Position numbers and translations under genes: made by a program. A stretch of DNA of 55,396 bases from Thermoleophilaceae bacterium (GTDB taxonomy: Bacteria; Actinomycetota; Thermoleophilia; Solirubrobacterales; Thermoleophilaceae): NCBI GenBank assembly GCA_025928345.1, contig JAICJR010000002.1, forward strand, positions 1 to 55,396, given 5' to 3'. Below the pieces are notes generated by a model, which had not been told where the DNA came from, did no database searches, and saw only the letters and a program-made list of their open reading frames with translations. Each line of letters starts with the position of its first letter. The first letter of the stretch is position 1. Of the stretch, positions 39,659 through 48,567 are shown piece after piece.

Positions 39659-39984
39659 AGGTCGACCGCGTGGAGGCGCTGCTTCGGCACGAAAGCGCGT
39701 GCCCCGCATGCGCGCGCGAGCTCGGCCGATGTGTCCGAGTCCACCGACATCAGCACGATCGCGAGCTCCGGCCATCTCCCGGTGAGCGACCGCGCGACGT
39801 TGAAGCCGCTCTCGCCTCCCAGGCGTACATCGAGGAGGACGGCGTCCGGCTCGAAGCGCTCGGCCGCGGCCATCGCGCCGCTCCCATTGCTCGCCTCGCC
39901 CACCACCTCGTGGCCGCGTCTCTCGAGGAGCTCGCGAACAACTTCCCGCCATTCGACTCGGTCGTCGACGATCAAGAAGCGCAC
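39625..39984 (-). CDS. Receiver-only response regulator
   Basis: MRFLIVDDRVEWREVVRELLERRGHEVVGEASNG...VLLDVRLGGESGFNVA...FVPKQRL; 34-bp convergent overlap with HK 37820-39658. Confidence 0.88.
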   Translation of the reverse strand: MRFLIVDDRVEWREVVRELLERRGHEVVGEASNGSGAMAAAERFEPDAVLLDVRLGGESGFNVARSLTGRWPELAIVLMSVDSDTSAELARACGARAFVPKQRLHAVDLQALLEGEPPE

Positions 39985-40104
39985 TTTCGCGAGCCTAGCC
40001 CACGGTTCTCCCCTAACCGGCGGGAATCCCTGGCGGATGACTAAGCGCCGGTGGTCCGGGGCGCGCCGCTGCCGGCGTGCCCGGACAACCTTCTGCGCGA
40101 GCCC

Positions 40105-40755
40105 CTAGTACTCCACCGCCACCGTGGCCGGCACACCGCGAGCCGGCCTGCCCACGAGCGTTCGCACCGCGTCGAGGAGCCCAAGGAAGAGGATCGCGAA
40201 CGCGATCACGACGACCGCCTTCGTCCCAGTGGCGAACCCCGCGCCCTCCCCGAGCGCACCGACGACGATCGCGGCGCCCGTGAGGCGGGACGCGCCCGCC
40301 CTAACGACGGCGATGCCGAGCAGGGCGAGCCCGATGTCGCCGAGGATCGAGACCGGCTCGAGAGCCGACACCGCCGCGCTCGAGTCGATCCGGTGAAGCG
40401 CTGCGGTGGCCTGCGCCGAGTTGAGGCCGCGCACCACGGACGGCATGGCGGCGGCCACACCGTTCTCGAAGAGCACGACGAGCGAGCCGAGCACGCCGAG
40501 GATGCCGCCGGCCACCGCGAGTCCCGGCGCATGACGCGCGACTGCAAGCGCCAGCCAGATGATGCCGCCCATAAGGAGCACGATCGAGATCGTCTGCAGC
40601 GTGAGCCCCGCGATCACGGCACCGCGGTGGTTGGCGATCGCGGCTGCCCGATCGGCCGCCTCGTCCGACAGCGTGGGGTGCACGACTACGCCTGCCATCA
40701 CTACAACGGGAGCGGCGAGCAGAGCGCCGAAACCGCTGATGTTTGCCTTCGTCAA
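40105..40755 (-). CDS. Multi-TM membrane protein of unknown function
   Basis: TTG start supported by RBS GAAAGGAAGG; multiple TM segments. Confidence 0.6.
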   Translation of the reverse strand: MTKANISGFGALLAAPVVVMAGVVVHPTLSDEAADRAAAIANHRGAVIAGLTLQTISIVLLMGGIIWLALAVARHAPGLAVAGGILGVLGSLVVLFENGVAAAMPSVVRGLNSAQATAALHRIDSSAAVSALEPVSILGDIGLALLGIAVVRAGASRLTGAAIVVGALGEGAGFATGTKAVVVIAFAILFLGLLDAVRTLVGRPARGVPATVAVEY

Positions 40756-40780
40756 CTCGGCCTTCCTTTCGTTCGAGTGA

Positions 40781-41491
40781 GGTCCTGACGGCAGAGTCGT
40801 CCCGTCCGCGGCCGCCAGCAAGCCCACTTCCCTCCGACCTCATTCGGGTTTTCCTCGGATCGAGCGCAACCTGCACGACGGTATCCAGCAGCAGCTCGTC
40901 GCGCTCGCGGTGCGGCTCCGCCAGGCGGACACCGACGGTGACCCACTGCTCGCCGACCTGGCGAGTGAGGCGGAACAGGCTGTGTTCGCGCTTCAGGACC
41001 TCGGTCGCGGGATCTTCCCGAGCGTGCTGGTGGACCAGGGTCTGGTGCCGGCGCTGCGGACGCAGGCGGGGCGAATGCCGCTCGCCGTACGGGTGGAGGC
41101 CGACGCCGAGCTGGTCCGCACGCGCCTCGATCCAGAGCTCGAGACGGCGCTTTACTTCGTCGCGCTCGAGGCGCTCACGAACGTGCAGAAGCACGCGCCG
41201 GACGCGTCCGCGTCCGTGTGGCTGCGCCTCGAAGCCGGCGAGGTGATGCTCGAGGTGGCGGACGACGGGCCCGGATTCGAACGGCGCCCGGGAGACGGTG
41301 CGGGCCTGCAGAACATGGCGGACCGGATTGCCGCCGCCGGGGGCACGTTTTCGATCGACACGGCGCTCCACGCGGGCACGCGAATCCGCGCCACCGGGCC
41401 GGCACCCGAGTCAGCCGGAGCCCGACTCGCGCAGGTAGATCAGAACGGCCGCCACGCGCCTGTTGAGCTCCCGCTCGGCCGCGAGCCCTAG
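40781..41491 (+). pseudogene. N-terminally truncated NarL-type histidine kinase remnant
   Basis: Frame opens after TGA 40778-40780; encodes PRIERNLHDGIQQQLVALAVRLR...HATPase, but no start codon precedes the phosphoacceptor His (codon 40874); first GTG is at 40910. Confidence 0.65.
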
Positions 41492-41957
41492 CTTCGAGAA
41501 CACGGACGCGATCCGCTTCTCCACGGTCCCTATCGAGATGAAGAGCGCGTCGGCGATCGCCTGGTTGCTCTTGCCTTCCGCCATGAGCCGCAGCGCGTCC
41601 AGCTCCGCGGGAGTCAGCGCACCGAGAGGTGAGCCCGGCTTGCGCGACCGCTGCCCGAGCAGCGTGTCGACGATACGCGGATCGAGCACCGAGCCGCCGC
41701 TGCCGGCGCTTGATCGTGTGCGCTGCCTCGATCCCCTCCATGGTGAAGGTGGGCGGCATCTTCACATCCATCACCACGACGTCCGGACGCAGCCGCTGCT
41801 CCTCGGCGATCACGCTGTCGAAATCGGAGGCGACCCCCACGACCTCGAGCTCGTCCCGCTCATCGAGCAGACGCCGGGTTCCCTCGCGCGTGAGGTACTG
41901 ATCCTCCGCGATAAGCACCCGCAGTCGTGGCGAATCGCCCTGTGCCGCACCGGTCAC
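41411..41957 (-). pseudogene. NarL-family response regulator with internal deletion and frameshift
   Basis: REC N-half (RLRVLIAEDQYLTREGTRRLL...VVVMDVKMPPTFTMEGIEAAHTIKR) and HTH (GSVLDPRIVDTLLGQR...LTPAELDALRLMAEGKSNQAIADALFISIGTVEKRI) are in different frames, joined near 41690-41715 with the middle of REC missing. Confidence 0.75.
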
Positions 41958-41998
41958 CGCGCGTGCATTCCAGCAGACGCGGCCCGAGGGGCGGACAA

Positions 41999-42880
41999 TC
42001 AGGGGCCATCCCGTCCGCGCTCGCCGCTGCGCACCATCACGCAGTCGAACTCGAGCACGCGGCCCGTGCGGACGTCGCGGCTCACCGGGAAGAGGCCGGT
42101 GATCTCGAGCCCCGCCGCCTCGTACACGGCGAGCGCATCGGGCATCCGCGGCATGCCCTCGTAGAGCTGGAGCAGGGCGACCTCCGACTGGACCCCGATG
42201 AAGTCCACCACCCGCTCGCCCAGGCCCGCGAACACCTCGAGGTCGTAGCCCTGCGTGTCGAGCTTGAGATAGAGCCGCGGCTCGGAGACCGGCGCGATCA
42301 CCTCGTCGAGGATCGCGTCCAGCCGGCGGACCGGCACCTGGACCGTCGTGGGATCGCGCAGGCGGGGGTGCCGGCGAGCACCGAAGCTCGTGGCGGGCAG
42401 CATCGAGCTGAGCGTGTCGACGACGACGTTCATCGGCATCTCAGCCCCCTCGCGCCCGAGCGCGTAAGGGTGGGCCGTCCACGCCGGGTCCCCCGCCGCG
42501 GTGCGTTCCAGATGGCTGAAGGCTTCAGGCACCGGCTCGAACGAGACGATGTGGCCGCGATAGCCCGCGTCACGCAGACGAAGGCCGAACTCGCCGCGAT
42601 GGGCCCCGACGTCGAGCACGCAGTTGATTCCGTACGTGTCGAGCACTGCGGCGACGTGGCCGTGAGCGAGGTACTCGGCGAGCCCCGTCTCCATCTCGAA
42701 CCATTGCTCACGGGCGAGCTCGCGATCCGTCGCCAGCACCGCTCCCGCGGTGAGCTTGCGCACCTGAGCGCTCCCGCGGCGGCCAGCTGCTGCGGCTCCC
42801 GGGCCGATGGTGGCCGCCTCCACCCCGAGGGAACGGAGCAGCCGGAGCCCGCGCCGGCGCCATGCTCGAGATAAGACCAT
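41999..42880 (-). CDS. FkbM-family methyltransferase
   Basis: YGINCVLDVGAHRGEFGLRLRDAGYRGHIVSFEPVPEAF...VRRLDAILDE...LYLKLDTQGYDLEVFAGLG. Confidence 0.92.
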   Translation of the reverse strand: MVLSRAWRRRGLRLLRSLGVEAATIGPGAAAAGRRGSAQVRKLTAGAVLATDRELAREQWFEMETGLAEYLAHGHVAAVLDTYGINCVLDVGAHRGEFGLRLRDAGYRGHIVSFEPVPEAFSHLERTAAGDPAWTAHPYALGREGAEMPMNVVVDTLSSMLPATSFGARRHPRLRDPTTVQVPVRRLDAILDEVIAPVSEPRLYLKLDTQGYDLEVFAGLGERVVDFIGVQSEVALLQLYEGMPRMPDALAVYEAAGLEITGLFPVSRDVRTGRVLEFDCVMVRSGERGRDGP

Positions 42881-42948
42881 CCTTAGGCAGCCACGATACG
42901 AAACCGCAGGCTGCCCTAGAGCCAGCGGTCCGCGTGAAGGCGGGCAAC

Positions 42949-42989
42949 GGTGTGGATTTTTAGGGCTCCTGGCCCCAAAACTCCACACC
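42949..42989. repeat. Long imperfect hairpin GGTGTGGATTTTTAGGGC-TCCTG-GCCCCAAAACTCCACACC
   Basis: 16 of 18 stem positions pair; pentaloop TCCTG. Confidence 0.85.
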
Positions 42990-43008
42990 GGGGGAGTCCA
43001 CGGTGCGG

Positions 43009-43035
43009 GAATTTGGTTGTCCTGCAACCAAATTC
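43009..43035. repeat. Perfect hairpin GAATTTGGTTG-TCCTG-CAACCAAATTC
   Basis: Perfect 11-bp stem; pentaloop TCCTG identical to the neighbouring hairpin. Confidence 0.9.
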
Positions 43036-43049
43036 GCCCACTGTGCGGT

Positions 43050-44348
43050 TCACCGAACGGTGATCTTGAACTTCCCGACCAGCACGCCTTGACCGGGTCC
43101 AGCAGTGGGGCCGAGCGCGGTGTTCTGCCCGCCGTTGAATCTCACTTCGCCGCGGAAGGTGCCGTGGCAGCGTTGCGTGGGGAAGCTGAGCTGCACCCGC
43201 TGGCCGGCGTTGATGTCCTTGTAGGTTCCGCCGCCTTCTATCGCGTGGCAGTTGATGCCGTGCGAGTTAAGCCGCATGATGCCGGTGTACTGGGCGCTGG
43301 CGTCCGTCACGCCTACGCGTGCAATGAAGCTGACGACGACCTTCGGGCCGTAGTGGGCTTTCCCGAGACGCGCCGTGACCGGCGAGGCCACGTCTGTGGG
43401 TTTGGGCTGCGGCCGCTTGACGAGCACGCGTCCCACGAGGGGGCAGGTGCCACCGATCGGCCCGTTGTCCTGCGCTCTGCGGCGCAGGTGGCATACGTAG
43501 CCGTTGCGGTAGTCAATGCGAACGATCGGACCCCCACCTGGCGCGGGCATGGGTTCGAAGCTGCCAAGAGCGTGGAAGCTCTTGCGCGGAACCGGCAGCA
43601 CGATCAGGTAGGCGCCCTGATTGCCTCCGGTCGCGATCGTCTTCCGCTGGCCGTTGACCACGTAGGTGACGCTCTTCGCCTCAGGTCCTGCCATGCCGTA
43701 GTAGAGGAGCCGCCAGTCCTTGCGCGGGCAGATCGGCGGCTGGTTCGGTCGTCTGCCGATCGGCCCGTGATCGTGGTGCGCCACGCACCCGCGCTGGGTC
43801 GCGCTCGGCACCATCAGGCCGCTCGCCGGGACGCCGTGAATGCTCACCGCGCCGAAGGCATGGCCATTAGCATCGAGCACCCCGCAGGGGAAGGGCATGG
43901 AGTAGTTGCCGCCCATGTAGTCGGGCACGTAGGGATGGAACTGCCCGTCGTCGTTGAAGACTCCGTCCTGGCCGATCACACCGAGCTGGCCGTTCTGCAC
44001 GCGTCCGGCCTGGAGGCAGCCGAGCCCGCGCGTTGTCGTGAAGTAGCGCAGCCCCCACGGTGGCCCGCCGGCAGGGTCCGGCACCGCGATCGGCAGCACC
44101 TGGGCGCTGCCCGGGCGGATCACGCCAAGCCCCGCCTTGGGATTCGGCTTCTGGTGACCTGGCGGCTTCAGCGGCGAGCCCGTTCCGATCAGCCGCGGCG
44201 CGGCAATCGCCACTGCAGCCGCCACGGGGCCGGCGAGCATCGCGAACACGAGCATTGACCGGCGCACACGTCGCTTGGGCAGCGGAGCCGAAGAAGCTCG
44301 CCGCGCCGCGTCTACGAGCTCGGCTTCCAGTTGTGGCACGAGGCTCAC
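43050..44348 (-). CDS. Membrane-anchored exported protein co-encoded with ECF sigma factor
   Basis: GTG start overlaps the sigma stop (GTGA); N-terminal cytoplasmic LVPQLEAELVDAARRASS, one TM, large Cys-containing C-terminal domain. Confidence 0.75.
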   Translation of the reverse strand: MSLVPQLEAELVDAARRASSAPLPKRRVRRSMLVFAMLAGPVAAAVAIAAPRLIGTGSPLKPPGHQKPNPKAGLGVIRPGSAQVLPIAVPDPAGGPPWGLRYFTTTRGLGCLQAGRVQNGQLGVIGQDGVFNDDGQFHPYVPDYMGGNYSMPFPCGVLDANGHAFGAVSIHGVPASGLMVPSATQRGCVAHHDHGPIGRRPNQPPICPRKDWRLLYYGMAGPEAKSVTYVVNGQRKTIATGGNQGAYLIVLPVPRKSFHALGSFEPMPAPGGGPIVRIDYRNGYVCHLRRRAQDNGPIGGTCPLVGRVLVKRPQPKPTDVASPVTARLGKAHYGPKVVVSFIARVGVTDASAQYTGIMRLNSHGINCHAIEGGGTYKDINAGQRVQLSFPTQRCHGTFRGEVRFNGGQNTALGPTAGPGQGVLVGKFKITVR

Positions 44349-44905
44349 GCTGATCCCTCCTCGAGGTCGCGGCGCAACAGCGCCAATCCACGGCTCACGC
44401 GCTGACGGACCACGGCTTCCGAGCACTCGAGCTCGCCGGCGATTTCGCGGTACGAGCGCTCCTCGAGCACCCGTTCGCGCACCGCGTTGCGCTGGTCCGG
44501 CGTCAGCTCTCGAAGCCACTCTTCGACGAGCGCGTCGTCGAACTCCTGGACCGCCTCTTCGACTGTCGCCACCAGCCGGTCGTCCAACGTGATCGGCGCC
44601 ATGCCCAAGCGCTCGCGCGCGGCCGCCTCCACTCGACCGCGCGCCAGGCTTTCCGCCAACACGTGTCGCGCCACGCCGAAGAGCCAGGCCCGCGCGGCCC
44701 CCCGCCGAGGATCGAAGTTGGCGCGCGACTCGAACGCGCGCGCGAACGTTTCGGCGGTGAGATCGACGGCAAGCTCACCTCGACCAGTGGCACGCACGAA
44801 GAACCCGAGCATGACGCGCTCGTGCCGCCGGTAGAACAGCCCGAACTCCTCCGGATCGCAGGAGCGCAACAGCTGCTCATCCGAAGCGCGCGAACGGTGC
44901 CCCAT
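44345..44905 (-). CDS. ECF-type RNA polymerase sigma factor
   Basis: FGLFYRRHERVMLGFFVRATGRGELAVDLTAETFARAFESRANFDP... and LTPDQRNAVRERVLEERSYREIAGELECSEAVVRQRVSRGLALLR. Confidence 0.93.
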   Translation of the reverse strand: MGHRSRASDEQLLRSCDPEEFGLFYRRHERVMLGFFVRATGRGELAVDLTAETFARAFESRANFDPRRGAARAWLFGVARHVLAESLARGRVEAAARERLGMAPITLDDRLVATVEEAVQEFDDALVEEWLRELTPDQRNAVRERVLEERSYREIAGELECSEAVVRQRVSRGLALLRRDLEEGSA

Positions 44906-44942
44906 ATCTGAGTATTAGGGCAGACGACTCAGTTTGTGACGC

Positions 44943-45797
44943 CTACGGCCCCGTCTGCACCTTGAAGATCCGCCAGCTGCACTCGGCGAGGCGGCACTTC
45001 CCGGCCTGCCGCACGCGGAGAATCTGCCTGCCGGCCTGCAGCGCCACGAACTCATTCCCGACGGGGTGCCAGTGAAGCGAGCCCGTTTTCACGCGGGCCT
45101 CGAGGAAGAGGGCGGTTCGCTGGAAGTTCACGCGCGAGGTGACCTGCCACTTCGGGCCGCGCAGGTAGCGTTGTCTGTCGATGCCCGGCTCGAGATCGCG
45201 GAGCGAGGCGTTCACGATCTTGAAGGGCATCGACGCGCTCGGGAGCTTTGCCCGGCCGATGCCGCGGAAGCGAAGCTCGAGCGGGCGAAGGTCCGTGTGG
45301 GGGCCGATGCGGAACGTCAGCACCCAGCCCCCGCCGTGGTACGCGCCGTGGAACTTGATGCGCCTCGGCTGCAGCGAGCGAGGCAGCTTGCCGAAGCTGA
45401 GCAGTGCGGGAGCCGCCAACTGGAGCGTCGTGGTGGTGGAGGCGTTGCACTCGCTCCCGTCTGCCTGGAACTGCGTCCACGAGAGCGTGATGGGCAGCGC
45501 GCCCGGCGCGTCGGAGATCACCGTCATCCCCTTCACGTGAACGCCCGCGGGGGCTGAGATCTGGACGTCCGGCGATGAGCCGTCGGAGAAATCCGCCTGG
45601 ATGTCGATGTCGTGGGTGGCCGTGAGCGGACCCGCCGCACCGGCCTGCCTGTCCTCCGCCGTTACCGTCGGCGCAGGACCTCCCGGAGCGCATGGAGCTC
45701 CACCCTGGGCGCCGGCGTCGGGTGCTGCAGCCACCGCGGCGGGCACGAGTCCGGCGAGTAAGAGGTAGCGGCGCGCAATCGACGCTGTCGGGCGCAT
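44943..45797 (-). CDS. Secreted protein of unknown function
   Basis: Signal-like N-terminus; Cys-containing beta-rich sequence; RBS AGGAAGG. Confidence 0.7.
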   Translation of the reverse strand: MRPTASIARRYLLLAGLVPAAVAAAPDAGAQGGAPCAPGGPAPTVTAEDRQAGAAGPLTATHDIDIQADFSDGSSPDVQISAPAGVHVKGMTVISDAPGALPITLSWTQFQADGSECNASTTTTLQLAAPALLSFGKLPRSLQPRRIKFHGAYHGGGWVLTFRIGPHTDLRPLELRFRGIGRAKLPSASMPFKIVNASLRDLEPGIDRQRYLRGPKWQVTSRVNFQRTALFLEARVKTGSLHWHPVGNEFVALQAGRQILRVRQAGKCRLAECSWRIFKVQTGP

Positions 45798-45824
45798 AAG
45801 GCCTTCCTGATGGGCGGGAGTCCG

Positions 45825-45854
45825 ACCCTAACGCCGCGCGTCAGCGGCGGTCAA
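45825..45854 (-). promoter_or_regulatory. Housekeeping-type promoter TTGACC-N18-TAGGGT for secreted protein
   Basis: Read directly on the minus strand. Confidence 0.65.
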
Positions 45855-45939
45855 GCGGGCCAATAGGGGGGAAATCCTCAGGGTGACTTTTCGGCGACCC
45901 GTATTGGCGGCCAGGCCTCCAAAGCCGAGGCTGTCGGAC

Positions 45940-46812
45940 ATGTTGACCACCACACAAGAGAAATCTGTTCAGCGACTCGACACCCGCCTCGGCCCGCTTG
46001 CCTGGCGTTCCTCCGGTGACGGGCCGCCGCTCGTCTTCTTCGCCGGAGCGCTCGCCAACGGCGACCTCTGGCGTGACGTCGTAAGCGCGCTCGACGACCG
46101 CTACCGCTGCATCACCGTCGACCTCCCGCTGGGCGCACATCCCTGGCCGCTGAAAGACGGAGCAGACCGCTCGGCCACCTCGCTCGCCCGGCTGCTGCTC
46201 GACTGCCTCGAGCTGCTCGACGTCCACGACGCCACGGTGGTCGCCAACGACACCGCCGGCGGCCTGCTGCTCCTATCGCTCGCGAGCGGGCATCCGGCGC
46301 TCGAGCGCATCGGCCGTCTTGTGCTGACGAACTGCGAGAGCTACGACCAGTTCCCGCCCGACGCGCTCAAGAAGGCGACGGCGATCTCCCGCAAGCTCCC
46401 GCGGCTTGCCCGCACAGCGGTGAGGCTGCAGCAGCGGACAGCGGCCGGCCGGCGCAGGGGCATCGCGACGGTCACGGCACACGGCCTCGACCCCGAGCGC
46501 GAGGAGTCGTTCTCCGAACCGTTGCTGCGCGACAAGCGAGTGGCCGGCGATCTCGTGGCGGCGATGGCCGGTTTCGAGCCGCAGATCCTCATCGACGCCG
46601 CCAAGGCGATCCCGGAGTTCGAGCGCCCGGTCCTGCTGCTCTGGGGCGACTCATGCGAGTTCTTCCCGATGGCACACGCGCAACGCCTCGCGGACGACTT
46701 CCCGTCCGCCACGCTCGTCTCGGTTCACGGGGCGAAGACCTGGGTGCCGGTCGACAACTCGGCCGCGGTGGCCGATGCGATCGGCCACTTCGCGATCAGC
46801 GCGGAAGCGTGA
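45940..46812 (+). CDS. Alpha/beta-fold hydrolase
   Basis: PPLVFFAGALANGDLWRDVVSALDDRYRCITVDLPLGAH...VVANDTAGGLLLLSLASGHP...LLLWGDSCEFFP. Confidence 0.85.
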   Translation: MLTTTQEKSVQRLDTRLGPLAWRSSGDGPPLVFFAGALANGDLWRDVVSALDDRYRCITVDLPLGAHPWPLKDGADRSATSLARLLLDCLELLDVHDATVVANDTAGGLLLLSLASGHPALERIGRLVLTNCESYDQFPPDALKKATAISRKLPRLARTAVRLQQRTAAGRRRGIATVTAHGLDPEREESFSEPLLRDKRVAGDLVAAMAGFEPQILIDAAKAIPEFERPVLLLWGDSCEFFPMAHAQRLADDFPSATLVSVHGAKTWVPVDNSAAVADAIGHFAISAEA

Positions 46813-47902
46813 AGCGGAACACGCTGCCTCCGCCGTCCGCCGGCTCCACCCAGATGCGGCCACCGTGAGCCTCGACGATCCGGCGGCAGACGGCGAGGCC
46901 GATCCCCACGCCGTCGGCTTGCGAGCCGGCGCGCGTGAAGAGCTCGAAGATCCGGCCGGCCTGCGAGGGATCCACACCCATCCCGTTGTCCCGCACGCTC
47001 ACCACCCACTGCTCAGGACGGGGGTGCGCCGAGATCTCCACGCGCGGCGGGGCATCGCCGCGGAACTTGAGCGCGTTGGCCACCAGGTTTTGCAATACGC
47101 GGCGAAGCTGGCGAGGGTCGCCTTCCACCTCAGGCAGCTCGCCCACCTCGATCGTCGCTCCCGCCTCGTCGAGGCGCGCGCGCAGATCCTCCTGCACGTC
47201 CGCCACAAGGCAGGAGAGGTCAAGCCGCTCGGGCTGCAGCGACCCGGCGCGCGCGTACTCGAGCACGCAGTCCACCAGCTCACGCGCCCGGGCCGAACTC
47301 GCGCGCAGTTGCTCGACCAGCTCCGGCGGCGGAGCCTCGTCGCCCTGCCGCCCGATCAGCGTGACGAGCAGCTCCATCGCCATGATCGGCTCACGCAGGT
47401 CGTGCGCCACCACCTCGGCATAGCTGCGCAGCTCGGCCTCCATGCGCCGCTGCTCGGTCACGTCGGTGAGGAAGGTCACGAGGCCGTCGCCGAGCTTCAT
47501 CGTCCGCTCGGCGAATGTGCCGAGCATGTACCCATCGCCGAACGGCGTGTCATAGGTGATCTCCTGCACCCACGGCTCACCGAAGTCCACCACGCGCGTG
47601 TATGCGTGGAAGGCGCCGCTATCGCGCATCTGCGGGAGTGCCTCGAGGAGGGTGTAGCGATCGGGCGTGGCGGCGGGCAGCCGGAAGCTGCGCAGGATCG
47701 CCGGGTTGCCGTAGCCGAAGGAGAAGTCGACGATCCGGCCGTCGTCGTCGCGAATCGCCCAGAGCACGCCGACCAGTTCCGGGAAGCCGTCGAGCAGCGC
47801 TCGGAAGCCTTGCGCGCCCCGCTCGCCCAGGAGCGCGACGAGCTTCGGATCATCGCCCCACTGTTCGGCCGGGCGGTCGATGTCGAGCTGCACGCCACCC
47901 AT
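46796..47902 (-). CDS. PAS-domain sensor histidine kinase (HisKA type)
   Basis: ELRSYAEVVAHDLREPIMAMELLVTLI; LQNLVANALKFRGD; DNGMGVDPSQAGRIFELFTR; GIGLAVCRRIVEAHGGRIWVE. Confidence 0.92.
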   Translation of the reverse strand: MGGVQLDIDRPAEQWGDDPKLVALLGERGAQGFRALLDGFPELVGVLWAIRDDDGRIVDFSFGYGNPAILRSFRLPAATPDRYTLLEALPQMRDSGAFHAYTRVVDFGEPWVQEITYDTPFGDGYMLGTFAERTMKLGDGLVTFLTDVTEQRRMEAELRSYAEVVAHDLREPIMAMELLVTLIGRQGDEAPPPELVEQLRASSARARELVDCVLEYARAGSLQPERLDLSCLVADVQEDLRARLDEAGATIEVGELPEVEGDPRQLRRVLQNLVANALKFRGDAPPRVEISAHPRPEQWVVSVRDNGMGVDPSQAGRIFELFTRAGSQADGVGIGLAVCRRIVEAHGGRIWVEPADGGGSVFRFTLPR

Positions 47903-47921
47903 GTCTGGAGGATACGGGCGG

Positions 47922-48533
47922 CTACCTATGACTCGCGCTCACGACGGCCTCGATCTCACGCGCGGCCTCCTCGTCATAGGGCCAGAAGTGCGACTTGTCG
48001 CCCTTCTCCCACTGCTCCTTCAAGCCCGGCGCCGACAGCTCCCAGTCCGGCCGGATCTTCCGCGTGACCTCGCGCAGGTCCTGCCACAAATCTTGCGTTG
48101 AGGGGCGGCCCCAGAACCAGTAGCCGTTGTAGATCTTGTGAATCACGAGGCCCGGATCGAGCACGAGGGTATGCGGGATCATCGGGTCGTGGTGGGGGTC
48201 GGTGTACTCCTGGATGTCGAGGTCCTTCTGGACCTTGCGGCCGGGGTCGCAGAGGAAGGGCCACTGCGCGCCCACCGCGGCCTTGAACTCGCGGCCCTCG
48301 AGGATGTTGTCGGTGGAGATGGTCACGATCTTCGTGTAGGCCACGGCGATCTTCGGATAGAACGCCGCGAGCTCGAGGTGCTGCTGGTGGTCCTTAGGGC
48401 AGAAGTGCCCGCGCGAGAGCAGGAGGATCATCGGGTCCCCTCCCTGCAGCTCGCTCAGCTTGCGCCGCTCCTTCTCGGTGTCGGTCAGCTCGTAGTCGGG
48501 GAAGCGACTGCCGGGGACGATGTCGGCACGCAT
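47922..48533 (-). CDS. Peroxiredoxin/redoxin-family protein
   Basis: VPGSRFPDYELTDTEKERRKLSEL...LLLSRGHFCPKDHQQHLELAAFYPKI...FLCDPGRKVQKDL. Confidence 0.82.
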   Translation of the reverse strand: MRADIVPGSRFPDYELTDTEKERRKLSELQGGDPMILLLSRGHFCPKDHQQHLELAAFYPKIAVAYTKIVTISTDNILEGREFKAAVGAQWPFLCDPGRKVQKDLDIQEYTDPHHDPMIPHTLVLDPGLVIHKIYNGYWFWGRPSTQDLWQDLREVTRKIRPDWELSAPGLKEQWEKGDKSHFWPYDEEAAREIEAVVSASHR

Positions 48534-48567
48534 TGCGCGTTCTCCTTTCGCGGGGGCGAGAGCGACA

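Noticed and set aside
40021-40037. TCATCC-GCCAG-GGATTC upstream of receiver gene 39625-39984
   Set aside because: Resembles the regulon palindrome, but the second half-site is degenerate and the spacing to -10 TAGGCT is 26, not 22 nt.
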